Source: Mercenaria mercenaria (Eukaryota; Mollusca; Bivalvia; Venerida; Veneridae). Taken from it: 64,000 nucleotides of DNA. The notes under the pieces are model-generated. The model made no database searches. It was given only the letters and a program-made list of their open reading frames with translations, and was not told the DNA's origin. This document shows, piece by piece, positions 1 to 11,227 of this stretch. The translations under genes and the position numbers were made by a program. The stretch spans positions 25,952,501-26,016,500 of the forward strand of contig NC_069379.1 of NCBI RefSeq assembly GCF_021730395.1. The letters run 5' to 3'. Every line of letters starts with the position of its first letter. The stretch's first letter is position 1.

Positions 1-2527
1 TATGTCGTGTTATTGGTACTGTTTAGTTTCTCAGCTGGAACATATCGGCCTGGGTGGTTCCAATACTCCCGCTTTCATAGCTTTGGGTATTGTATAATTA
101 CCCCTTGGATATGATGCCTGCTTTTTAATTTTGTCTTTCGGTAGTTCCTGTGATATGCAGGCTCCATAACCTAAGATCCCCTTTCTAAGTTCCAGCTGGT
201 TTAGTTCTACTAATTGTTTTCTCGTTTAGGGCAAACCCATTATTTTACTGTGGGACAATACGCCGCTTCCCATGGAATTACATGCAAGTGTACCATTGAA
301 GGTTCCATGTGCACCGCCGTATGAACACATCTGCGGATGTCTCTAAATTATTTTTGTACTTGTAGCATGTGTAAATGTTTAGTTCTGCTCAACCCGGGAC
401 TAAAGGGCGTGGACGGTAGCATGCATTTCCACTACCGTCAGTGATAGGCTCAATCAAACCGAGCTGCAACATTTTCGTTTTTGTCATGTTGAGCGACCTG
501 TGGAGTTTCCACTTGTTCTATTTTCACTGTCATGTTCCTGTTTCCAACTATCATTAGTGATTATCAAATGATGGAATTCCCTTTATGACGAAGACATAAA
601 AGTCGAAATTAGTAAAGAATGTGTTGTCTTGGTAATTTTAAATCCTTTTGATCTTTATAATATTAATAATATCTGAGGCAATATATACAGAAGTATAATA
701 TACTTTATAAATAAAAAAAAGTGTCTATTTGCTTTCCAGATATTGTTGTTTGGTTTAGTTCTTACAAGTTATGTTGGTTATATGTCTTCAGTAAATAATT
801 ATATATTTTCTATTGGCGTTTGTGTTCTTGCAAATCCCTGAACCACTCTTACGATTTTCTAGATGATTTGCAAGAAGTCCCAGTTTGGTTTATACAAGTA
901 TAAACACACAAAATTATCTGAGCTTTTCAAAGATGTATAATTTAATATATTTTCTTTTATCATTTGCATTGAAATGATTGTTAAACCTGACCAAGAACTT
1001 ATGCATATATATTATGCATATATATTATTTAGATAGATAAGCGGCCGATATACTCGTAAATAATCAATAAAAGTAATGCGGAAATAGAACGACGGATTAA
1101 TCTGCTTCAGTGAAAACTGTCATTATTGAACTTGCAGTATCCAGAATACGGTTGTATCCTTCTGGCTTACCCAGTAACCAAATAATTTTAGAAGTAAGTC
1201 AAGAAGAGGTGGGTTCGGTTTTAAATATTAGTTCATTATACTCCAAAAATATTAATAAATCTAAAGATAGTGACGGTGCGACGTTAACTGCAAAAAAAAA
1301 AATAAATAAATTAATAAATCTTTCCAGTATCTATCCAGTATTCTTACATATAGTTCATTCAGAGTTCTTGTTCTAATCAAGAAACCAAACTGTCCTGCGG
1401 TGCATTTCGTTTTCCCTAACGTTTTCTTTAAACGTTGATCATGATAGAATGAGATTTCATCCTAAAAAGATAAACACATGTTTACTTATCATTACTTAGA
1501 ACTATTTCAACTAAACAGTTACAACATCTGCATGAATACTGGAATTAACAATAAATACTGGAATTAACAATATCTCCATGAATACTAGAATAATTATACA
1601 TATGCATTATACAAGAGCTGTCATAGGGCAGCAGCGCTCGACTATTCAACAATCGAGGATGCAGGGTTTGGGAACCCGTGCAATGCGTAACAGCCCGTAA
1701 CAGCGGACAGGTGTGTGAAGTTACAATCCGTTCCTATTAGCGGGTAATGAGATACCAGCTTACATACAAAAACTTAACCGAACAATGCTTAATTAGCATT
1801 ACAATACAATTAAATACAGCATTTTGAATAATATACACAATGTGCTGTATCTTTTATATAAAATACACTAAAAAGAAAGCTGTTACTTTTCCACAGGATT
1901 ACTCTATACCGTTCTAAAGACCAGTATTCCAGTTAACCGGTAATAGAAAAATAAATCGTTATCGTCATTACCAGTGCCTTCAGCATTACAAATGATAAAA
2001 TATAAAATAATAATACAATGACAAAAAGGAGACAAGTTAGGCTTACCAATCTGCGGGAATGAATGGCTTTCAGTTTCACTCAACACACTATATCTCTAAA
2101 TTCTCTTCTATCTCCAGTGATGGTTGTGACAAGTTAACTGAAAATTAAGATCATGCACATAACATAAGATAGGTGAACATTATTATTTTATAAAAGAAGT
2201 CAAAAACATTTGCTGCTATTTTGATCATTCGCGAATACATATGACAACTTGATCATAATTGCCAAATTACAAACGCCCTATTTAAATAAGAATAGGGTGA
2301 ATCCTATTATAAGATACCATGAATACAACCATTTTAAACCAATAATTAACCTGTGAACCCTTACTGTTTGTCATAATTTATCAAAAATATCACTTCTCTT
2401 AGAAAACATGTCTTCCCTTCTCAACTGAAATCACGGTTTTTCGCGGTTAATATTTACACCAATCTACTAAAATTATCCAAATTACTTTTTATCACCGAAA
2501 TTCAATCAGGCTACACGGTTATAATAG
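1..2527. other. left flank, no gene recognised
   Basis: AT-rich non-coding DNA. Short open frames here, for example 1110-1376 plus, have no recognisable domain and weak composition. At 386-450 there is a short dispersed repeat whose inverted copy lies near 4262-4320 (shared core around GTGGAAATGCATGCTAC-like sequence). The stretch 835-913 matches 29155-29245 (shared core CACTCTTACGATTTTCTAGA). Confidence 0.6.
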
Positions 2528-2871
2528 TTTTATAGTAGTTTGCTATAAAAAGAGTCGGTTTGCTTTCCATGAGTATTAGAAAATAAAAATAAATGTCAGA
2601 ATATCGATCTTTTTTAACATCTAAAAGACCAACCCTCGTTCCCTTCCGATAAAAAAAACAGATCCTGCTTTTCATTTAAATTATCGTTATATCCATTGAA
2701 AATCATATAGTATTGTCTGTTTAGTTTTTATCTTTACCATGATATGTTATAAGTTTTGTTGTTCTTTTTGAAATTTTGTGCGCAATTTTGAAAGAATTTT
2801 TCGAATTGTTTTTTAAGACAGACGACGCCAGATTGCGTGTGCGAAATGCGAAAAAAGGCCATCCTTGACAT
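2528..2871 (+). repeat. direct repeat, copy in left flank
   Basis: About 345 bp that aligns by eye along its whole length, with many substitutions and indels, to 29793-30146. Shared landmarks in order are TTTGCTTTC, AATAAAAATAAAT, AGATCCTGCTTT, TGTTCTTTTTGAAAT and a closing GCGAAAAA-GCCATC-TTGAC segment. It is either an old segmental duplication or a dispersed repeat. Confidence 0.6.
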
Positions 2872-2879
2872 CATTGCTT

Positions 2880-3547
2880 ACACATACCGCATGTTTAGTG
2901 TTCAACCCGTTTACAGTTGGACACTACGCTTCTCTCTTTGATTGTGTCTGACGGAAGAAGGGGAGGACTCTTTGATAAGCAGTTTTTAAATCCTACCAGG
3001 ACTGAATTGTTTTGATATCTGTCTTCGGGCCTGTTTCGTCGGGCCCTTAAGGATGTTTCTCTTGTTGCTCTGTCTTCTGAAAAGGCATTGAGTACATACG
3101 TTTTTGGTTCTAAAGGTTTGCTTTTCATATATTTATACACGAGCATTTTTGTGTTTTACATGCCATGCCTTTTTTGTTTCCATTACGTGTGTTAGAGATT
3201 CACCTGGAAGGGATTACTTTTATTTACACTGTCCCGTATCTTTGGAACATGGTGGGGGTAAGAGTGAGGTTAGGTGCGCACCATAAACCGGTTTAAGTTC
3301 CCCATTGGTGTTTTTGCCACTGACCGTTCCAAGGCGGTGCCCCACTGTGTTCCTTTGTTTGTTCGTTTTGTCCTAATGTGTTGGCTTTGTGTGTGCGCGC
3401 GTGTATGTGTGTGTGTGTGTTTGTGGTGTGCGCGTCTGCGTGCTGTGGGTTTCGTTTTGGGGAGGCTGTTTTTTTTGGTACGTGGCATTCCCTGTTTGAG
3501 TCTTTGTTTTTTTTTTTTTAAAAATAAACGCTTTTGTTTTGTTCCGT

Positions 3548-3551
<4 letters not shown>
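2880..3551 (+). repeat. possible retroelement 3' tail ending in simple repeats
   Basis: This stretch is more GC-rich than its surroundings and has no coherent long reading frame. It ends in a GT-rich run (about 3390-3424), a T tract, an A-rich run and then the long (TA)n. The GC-rich-then-microsatellite ending suggests the 3' end of a retroelement such as a LINE, but no reverse transcriptase is visible. The assignment is tentative. Confidence 0.3.

Positions 3552-3634
<83 letters not shown>
3552..3634. repeat. (TA)n microsatellite
   Basis: About 83 bp of alternating TA with one AC interruption near 3613. The YIYIY-rich minus-strand open frames over it are artefacts of this tract. Confidence 0.97.
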
Positions 3635-4019
3635 TCTTCCATTGAGCATTGTTTAAGTTGATATTACACAAATTATCTCAAAAAAACAGTTAAAGGTATC
3701 TTTTAAGATTTTCCATTGGGATGCCACTAAGACTTACTCTCAATATCGTGCAGAAAGCCCGGTCCTACTAATAAATACTATATTGTGATTTTTTTCGTTG
3801 CAGATTCAACTTGTTTATGTGTGTTAAACATGACTGGCTCGACGAACGAATTGAAGGCCATTGTCATTTTGTTGAACACCACCCAAATGGCGAGAATATT
3901 ATAGTGCGCTAACGAGCAAAACCACAAAAAAGTAAATTACAAGATAGCACCAGACATATGCGAGAATAAAGCAGAAATAATACTGTCGATTCAGAAAATA
4001 TTAAAATACATGCTTCAAA

Positions 4020-4190
4020 AAGGAACCCTACGGAAGGTCGGTGGTTCTACCCAGGTGCCCGCTCGTGATAAAAAAAATGCACGGAGGAGCACATGGGGTC
4101 TTTCTCCACCATCAAAAGCTGGAAAGTCGCCATATGACCTATGATTGTGTCGGTGCGACGTTAAACCCAACAAAAATAAAAAAACTAAAA
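4020..4190 (+). mobile_element. SINE family A, partial copy
   Basis: It shares GGTGGTTCTACCCAGGTGCCC and the later GGTCTTTCTCCACCATC block with copies at 15160-15330, 24463-24640 and 50945-51095. The 3' part ends in GGTGCGACGTTAAACCC followed by an A-rich tail. The tRNA-like head is missing, as in a 5'-truncated SINE. Confidence 0.6.
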
Positions 4191-6099
4191 CTAAAAAAGG
4201 AACCCGCTTACAAAAGGGACCAATTTGCAACAGAAAGAAACTTTTGATTTGGGCAAATGGTGAGGGGCCTGTTCACTGACGGCAGTGGAAATGTATGCTA
4301 CATTCCACGCCATTTTTGTTCGCCAAGAAACGTTTTCTTTACCTGATTTTATACTTTCCTATATTTCTTGACGTCGCAAAATGTTTTCATCGACAACTTG
4401 TTTAATATGAGGTATAGTGAAAACTGCATGTTGTTTTGAAGAGCAAGTTTATAACCCTTTCAATGTTTTTACAATCATACAACTGCTTTCATAACAGAGA
4501 CGGCATTTCTGATGCTAAATTAAGAGGAAGAGAAAAGCAAGACAGACAGACGAATACTTATTGACATTAAAAGAAGCAGCTTGTTACTGCATATGTGATG
4601 AGTGTACATTACTTCCGCATAAGACTGGGCATTGATAGTGAAATAGGTTCGGTTGTGACAGATTTATTTTACCAAACATGATTTGACAAGCAATATTCTT
4701 AAAGCCATGTTTTATTTTTATAAAGGACAAATAGTCATGTACATTGAAATATTTATTAAACAAACACAAATTCATAAAATAGCAAAGATCATAATAAGAT
4801 AGTAGAAGAACTCTATAAGATTTGTCCTTCGTTATATTCCTTATCACGAACTGTACTTGTAATGTTAGTATAAAGATACAGTTATGTATATACTATTTTA
4901 GTCTACAGAGAAGTTGATCACATAAAAGTGATAACGAACTGTCTGCATAGAAATGACAGTTATCTTGCAAATGAAGTGTGCAAAACATATTTCAAGAAGA
5001 ACACATGGCACTGTTTCCTCCTACTTTTAAAACAAATTGCTCAGTGCATATGCCACCCATTTTGTTTCGTATAAAGCAAGTGGTGAGCTTATTACCTCTC
5101 AGAACAAAGCATTTAAAGCAATAAAAATAGCTTTGACTATATTATTTTAAGAAAATTTCAAGTGAAACTAGTTCGAAGGTTCTTTCTCAAATGAGTCTAA
5201 GGTTACTGAGGAGAAACCACTTTAAAAGTTCAAAGCCCCTATGACCTTGACCTTTGAATTGACACCATAATCGACAAAGGTCGTCTATTGACAAAGGTTT
5301 ATGTCTGTGATGTATCAAGGACATATCTTTAATCTTAGTTTCCATGTTTTGGGACAATCACAGCCGAAATTTCTATCTATATCTTTTAGTGTCTCCGTTT
5401 GTAGAAAGTGCAAGCAAACGTAACATCCATCTACTATTTCAACTGCTCTCAATTCAGATATTGGCCTTTAATATTTAATTTATCATAGTAAAAGTATAAA
5501 ATGCTTGAAAATTTTATCTATATTATACAGTTATTTCCTCTGTAAGATATTGAAGAGAATGAAACATCAATGCAAACAGACACTGATCTTTCTTAAAGAT
5601 GCAAGTTCTAAATCTGTTCAAATATTGTTTCTTTCCATACAAAATTTGAAATATCGAAATGTTTTGTAACATTGTATAACTAAGAATCTAACGGAAACAT
5701 GTTGTTAATTATTCTTGAATTTCACAATATATACATCAACATTATGTCAAAGTCTTGATTAAATAGATTATAAATGAAATGGTACATACCTCTGAAAAGT
5801 TTGTATAACACATTTACTTCCAATTTTCTATATCATGGCTCACAGTCCATTTCTATAAATGTATCCTTTCATTACGGTTTATATCCGTACATGACTACAC
5901 TATGGCACAAGGTTCGAAAATATAGCATGCGCATATCACAGTCTAAATTAATATATTTTACTATAATTATTACAGAAAAAAGCAGTGAAATTATAATACC
6001 ATGCAATTCATAACATTTCAATTAAAATTGAACATTTTCTCGTCTGCTTCATAAACAGGAAGGGACGGAAAGTAGCTTTCCTCCCGTACAAATACCGTA
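4191..6099. other. intergenic, no gene seen
   Basis: AT-rich sequence 3' of paralogue 1. The only structure noted is the short inverted copy, near 4262-4320, of the 386-450 repeat. Small open frames here show no domain or coding composition. Confidence 0.55.
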
Positions 6100-6105
6100 T
6101 TTATT
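6100..6105 (-). terminator. candidate polyadenylation signal of paralogue 1
   Basis: AATAAA on the minus strand about 80 bp downstream of the paralogue 1 stop codon (6186-6188). Position and hexamer fit a 3' UTR end, but cleavage is not demonstrable from sequence alone. Confidence 0.5.
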
Positions 6106-6185
6106 GTATACTGCCCTGGGGATCTATATAAAACTTGACAAAATATTATCATGAACTGATATAATGATCTAAGTACAAATGTCCT

Positions 6186-6388
6186 TCATTCTCGGAAACA
6201 TGATCCGGACGGCAACGTTTTATTATCAATCTCTTCGTATTCATTTGTGTTTTGTGAAACAGAATATATCGGATGAATATACATGTAACTGTTTGTTCTG
6301 GTGCCTTCTCGGCAGACTGCATCGTGTTTTGTATTCCCTGAAAGTCCTTCTTCAGTCTGGTCTTCATTTGGCTCTGCATACACATGAC
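6186..6388 (-). pseudogene. paralogue 1 exon 5: cytoplasmic tail
   Basis: The acceptor is a pyrimidine-rich run ending in CAG at 6389-6391, and phase 1 gives G|GT CAT GTG TAT. The 67-residue tail reads GHVYAEPNEDQTEEG at its start, SYMYIHPIYSVS in the middle and NEYEEID near the end, stopping with TGA at 6186. YAEP fits the YxxP type of SH2 ligand and YEEI is the classical Src-family SH2 ligand. The exon is fully open and about 80% identical to paralogue 3, although the gene upstream is broken. Confidence 0.8.
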
Positions 6389-6543
6389 CTGAGAATAAGA
6401 AAGTATCTGCTTTTTACTGAAACAAAAGACAATCTGTTACACGCTCTTATACCACATGCGATTCTTTAAACAATTTCAGTTAATTTGATTACTAACTTAA
6501 GATGCGATTCCAATATATGCAAGGAGTATAAAGGTATCTTAAT

Positions 6544-6548
6544 GTACT
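6544..6548. other. target site duplication, left (GTACT)
   Basis: GTACT directly before the left LTR is repeated at 13035-13039 directly after the right LTR. A 5-bp duplication is usual for Ty3/gypsy integration. Confidence 0.9.
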
Positions 6549-8397
6549 TGTGACAAGGATGGACGTACCGGCGACAATAACTTTCAGAACAAATCAACAC
6601 CCTTTACAATATTTACAAATTTATTTACATAAAATGATTTTTAACAATGAATAAATGATAAATAGAAAAAAAACAACTGATTATAAGAAAGAAAAAAAAA
6701 GGAAATCAGAGTTCAGTATCTCTTGATACAAAGTTCACTGACAATTCCGTTGTAACGTGACGTGGCACAGTTGTTTCAGTTAATTTCGAACTTTAAGTAG
6801 CACAAAAATATAACATATCTTCATGTAAAGTCCCTTTAAACCGTGAATACGTTGACTCCGTTTTGGCTCCCTATGATGGTAGGTGACTGCATCCCTGAGC
6901 TGACTTCAGAGGATAACAAAAATCATCGTCTTTGCGGTTTACGGCACAACCATGGGACGAAAGCTCTGCGCTGGGAAAATCACATCCAGGCGAGTGGATA
7001 CAAGTGAACCTCGGGTATTGTACTTCCGGGCTGTGACATCATCACCAGGTAAAAAATCGTCTGGCGGAGGAAGCTAAAATATATAACATATGGTAAGCAC
7101 CATAGCAAAACAAATAAGTCAGGGCATAAAACTGCTCCTTTGGGTACACCATACCTCCGTAGGCTCCCATAAATGATACGTGCTACTTATACAAAATATA
7201 TGTGCTACTAAGTTCCTACGTCACGTGAGTAAAATACGTCACTAATTACTTCCATTATTACAAAAATTAATTACTTAAAAGACTAAAGTTAAAGTATGAA
7301 AGAGATATGAAAAGTTTATGATGAAAAATTATAGATAAGGAAATGATAAACTGCAGCTATTATTTACAACTACAACTTAACAAAATTCAATGCAAATCAA
7401 ACGTTATACCATAGTTGGCATCAATATAACATCAAATGCCATACACAAAACGGACGCTGTTTAGATGTGCTATAGACTGGCACACAATTAATTTCAAATT
7501 AAAATAACATATTACATACATATATATATATGTACATGTATAGTGCATACATGGTACTAGACTTGCGATATAGATTTATACATTACAGTGCAATGCAGTA
7601 TCGACGTTCCATAACAACGAAATGTTTGACATATGTTTTTGAAACAGTACTTTACAATTATCATGTTACACAAATTTCAGTACAAATCTTACAGCTTATA
7701 GAAACGAAACATTTTAGACTCCTCTTTCGAAATAATTTACAAAAGCCTGAAAATTTTTTATAAATAATCCTGACAAACCGAAACTAGCCAAAATCACAAG
7801 CCGAAAAGTAAATGTTGCAAAATTATGCAGAATGAACAAAAAATTACTAAATAAAAATCGTAATTCAAAAATTATACAAAAATCTAACAAATCAACTTCT
7901 TACCTCGATCGAGCATAAATTTCAAGCAAGAAAAATCAGTTTGACATAGATTCGTCTAATGTCGAAATGTGGTGTGCGCTAGGCATATCTAGTCCAGTCT
8001 ATTTGTAGGGTAATGTCCCGCCAAATACTAAATTTCATGGGACTCACGACTAATGCGTGGACTCCGACTATTTGCTTTTCCACGGGAATCATGATATAGC
8101 CGGGAAATCTGACTACTTTGGCGCGGATTGAAATTGACAATTTGAGGCCCGTTATAGTGGTTTTGGGGATGAAAACACAAATTACTGAAGTTCATAAAAT
8201 ATCAACTTTTTTATTACTGAACCGAATTTAATAAAAATTATATAGAAATTTAAGTTATGAAATACAGAAAAACATTAGAGGTATGTTATACGTAAAATCA
8301 GACATTTACCTCAATAACTCAAAAATTAACAAAAAGATGATGCAATACCTGCATTTAGACTACAGATACAATAAGGCCCGTATGTCAGTTTGTGACA
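6549..8397 (-). repeat. LTR (3' LTR in element orientation)
   Basis: About 1849 bp, unusually long. It aligns to 11228-13034 along its whole length. The length differences lie mainly in a short TA-rich stretch and A-runs. The open frame at 7530-7763 recurs in the other LTR and has no domain, so it is taken as LTR sequence and not as a gene. Confidence 0.93.
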
Positions 8398-8410
8398 CAC
8401 GTCCCCCCTT
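8398..8410 (-). other. polypurine tract next to 3' LTR
   Basis: The minus strand reads AAGGGGGGACGTG directly before the LTR start TGTCACA. This is the position and composition expected of a plus-strand primer tract. Confidence 0.65.
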
Positions 8411-8517
8411 AGAAAGAAAATTTATAATTTTCTTAAATGAAAACAAAACGACATACTGTAAAAAGAAACAAAAAATACACTGTCACTGTCTGTACACCAT
8501 ACAATATAGCCACCTGT

Positions 8518-8937
8518 CTACACTCTACTCAAATAATCTGCGCCTACATTTTCTCTACCAGGAATTGCTCTCATACTGGTCCTGTATGGCTGTAATGCCA
8601 ATGCCCATCTCATCAACCTGGAATTGCTAAGTTTCGCTTCATTCAAATAAGTGAGCGGCTGATGATCTGTTTCTAAGACAAAGTCTTTACCGAACAAATA
8701 CCGGTGAAGCTTAGCTACTGCCCATACTATCGCTAAACACTCCTTCTCTATCACTGAGTAGTTTTGCTCCCTAGGTAGTAATTTCCTACTAGCATACGCT
8801 ACAGGTAATTTCTCTCCATCACTCTCCTGAAGCAATACTAAGCCTAAACCTACATTTGAAGCATCTATTCTCAAAATAAAAGTCTGATCTAAATCTGGCA
8901 ACTTCAAAATAAGCGGACCCATTAAGCTAGCCTTCAA
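8518..8937 (-). mobile_element. pol fossil: RNase H part
   Basis: The conceptual translation matches the Ty3/gypsy RNase H type: LRIDASNVGLG near the start, then VAYASRKLLPREQNYSVIEKE, ETDHQPLTYL and a closing GRENVGADYLSRV. It lies downstream of the reverse transcriptase part, the normal pol order. It is a piece of a broken element. Confidence 0.88.
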
Positions 8938-9176
8938 AGTCTGGAAAGCCTTTTCTTGACTTTCACCCCACTCTACAAGATTCGGCTGACCCTTTTCGTC
9001 AAATATGTGAGTGGAACTGTAATGGCGGCAAAATTTGGGATAAACTTTCTGTTAAATCCGACTACACCTAAGAATGAACGTATTGCCTTCTTGGTTTTCA
9101 GTCTCTCGGCTTTCTATATGACCTGTACCTTATTTTGCACTGGCTCAAGGGTCTCGACATCTCCTATCATGTGCCC

Positions 9177-10139
9177 TTAACATTCTAACTTCTGAAAACC
9201 TATAAAACACTTAGTCGGTTTTGCTGTTAATTTAGCCTCTCTTAGTCTGGTTAACAACTCATTAAGAGCTATTACATGTTCTGACCATGTGATTGTATAC
9301 ACCAGGATATCATCAATGAAGCTATCCGAGTGTCCAATGTCCTTCAAAACCTTCCGCATCAGTCTACAAAACGTTGCAGGTGCGTTAACTAATCCAAAGG
9401 GCATCTTACGGAATTGAAACAGACCTTTCGGGGTTTCAAAAGCAGTCATGGGTTTTGCCTTTTCAGACAAAGGAACCTGCCAGTAACCTTTGCTCAAGTC
9501 TAGTTTAGAAAAATATCTATACTTAGATAGTTTTGAAAACATCTCCTCCATGGCTGGCATAGGTTCAGCATCGAAAACCGTCAGTTTGTTGACCTGGCGA
9601 AAATCTATACAGAACCTAATACTGTTATCGTTTATCCTTATGAGGACAATAGGGGAGGAAAATGGAGCATTTGATGGTTTGATTACTCCAAACTCAAATA
9701 TTTTATCTACTTCCTCTTTCACTACTGGCTGTGAATGAAAAGGAACAGGATAACCCTTTACTTTTATCGGATCTGTAGTTGAGCACTGGATATCATGTTC
9801 AACTAAGTTAGTATTCCCAGGAATATCTGTCAGTACATCTGAGAAATTTTCTAACAAATCTACTGTTTCCTGTTTACATTCTACTGGTAACTCTGGATTT
9901 ATCTCTACATCTTTGTACGTTTCTGTACCCTGCTTTATAGGACACAAAACTATATCCTTTTCTACTCTACTCGAAAACTCATCACTACTTTCATTCGGAT
10001 CTAATCTGTCATAATCTCTCTTATCCTCCTCTACAATAGCTGCTCCAACCTTACTTAATACACCATAATCTGGTACAGACTTACTATCATCCTTCCTTTC
10101 ACAGTACTGTTTCAGCATGTTTGCGTGAAAAGTTTTCAA
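9177..10139 (-). mobile_element. pol fossil: reverse transcriptase part
   Basis: The translation holds Ty3/gypsy reverse transcriptase blocks in order: a PSNAPFSSPIVL segment, RFCIDFRQVNKLT, YFSKLDLSKGYWQVPL, MPFGLVNAPATF and the catalytic-type FIDDILVY. The N-terminal third is a linker of the sort found before the palm domain in gypsy pol proteins. Confidence 0.9.
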
Positions 10140-10294
10140 CTTTCCGTCTACATCTAACCTTTCCTTCTCTACTTCTAATCTACTATGTCTTTCATCACGT
10201 TCCCTAATCTACTCTTCCTTAACAAAGTTACGTAACTCCTCTCCTTCATAACCTAACTCCTGTCCTACCTTCGTTAACTCTACTACACTAGTCA
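10140..10294 (-). mobile_element. probable gag start and leader
   Basis: Minus-strand sequence downstream of the primer site opens with an ATG-led stretch translating as MTSVVELTKVGQELGYEGEE, typical of gypsy gag N-termini (short, charged, helical). Most of gag is not recognisable. Confidence 0.5.
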
Positions 10295-11206
10295 TGTTTA
10301 AATGATTACACTACGTTAACACTATATAACACTAGAGTACAACAGCTAGCTACTATAACAACCTCAGGCACTAGTTAAACAATCGTGAGGGAATACTAGA
10401 CTACACTAGTTTACACTAAGGCTCTACAATTACCCCTGAAGCCAGAACAAAATACTATACTCTACGTATATACTAAACAAACGTCCTCACTAAAATAAAA
10501 ATACACTATGTTGCGCAACAGTACTATGTGTCAATTAAGGTTGCATAGGCAACAATCAACAATGTACAGTGACAGAAGGCTGTAACAATACCCTAGCCCT
10601 ATCAAATAACAATCAACTGTAACTGGTGTTAACACTTTAGTGTAACAAATAAAACAAAAATAAACAAAATTGCTTTTTCTTATGATCAAGTGTATGTATA
10701 ACACAAATGTGTATCACATAAACAAAAGAGTAGGTTAAAAGTATATGCAAGTAAACAAGCTTGCTAACACACACAAATTAAAATACTGTATCTAGTATGT
10801 ATACAGTACACTAATACATAATAGGATCACTGGGAGAAGTAGGGCAACGCACAAGTAAGAGTGAGTAGGATAACTCTCCTTGTCAAGGGCGGTCACTCTC
10901 AGCACAGATATAAGGTGGCTTAATCACAAAGTGACCCAAAATAAACCCAAAAGTAAAATAAAAGGAACAAACTCACCCCAGAATCCAAGTGTCGTATGCA
11001 ACTGTCTATCAGTCTGTGACCACTGAAGCTGGTTAGCTGAAGCTATGGATCTGTCTTGTCTTGTCTGAGGTAAGACGCCACTCTGAAAAATGAATAAAAC
11101 TATTATATGTGAAACAATAGAACAAAACAAGAGGAATCTTTACAAATTATTGCTGCAGTTTAATGATAGTTAATAATGTTCGAATAGCTACTGTGTCTGG
11201 TCGACC

Positions 11207-11225
11207 AATCCCACTTCTGACACCA
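11207..11225 (-). other. primer binding site, tRNA-Leu type
   Basis: The plus strand reads AATCCCACTTCTGACACCA, which equals the 3' end of animal tRNA-Leu(CAA) with CCA. Two bases separate it from the LTR at 11228. It sets the element orientation as minus. Confidence 0.85.
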
Positions 11226-11227
11226 TT

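Noticed and set aside
3270-3671. Minus-strand open frames rich in YIYIY
   Set aside because: Translation of the (TA)n microsatellite and adjoining simple repeats; no gene.
7530-7763. Small plus-strand gene, repeated at 12186-12404
   Set aside because: Both lie at the same place in the two LTRs of one fossil element, with no domain and antisense to it.
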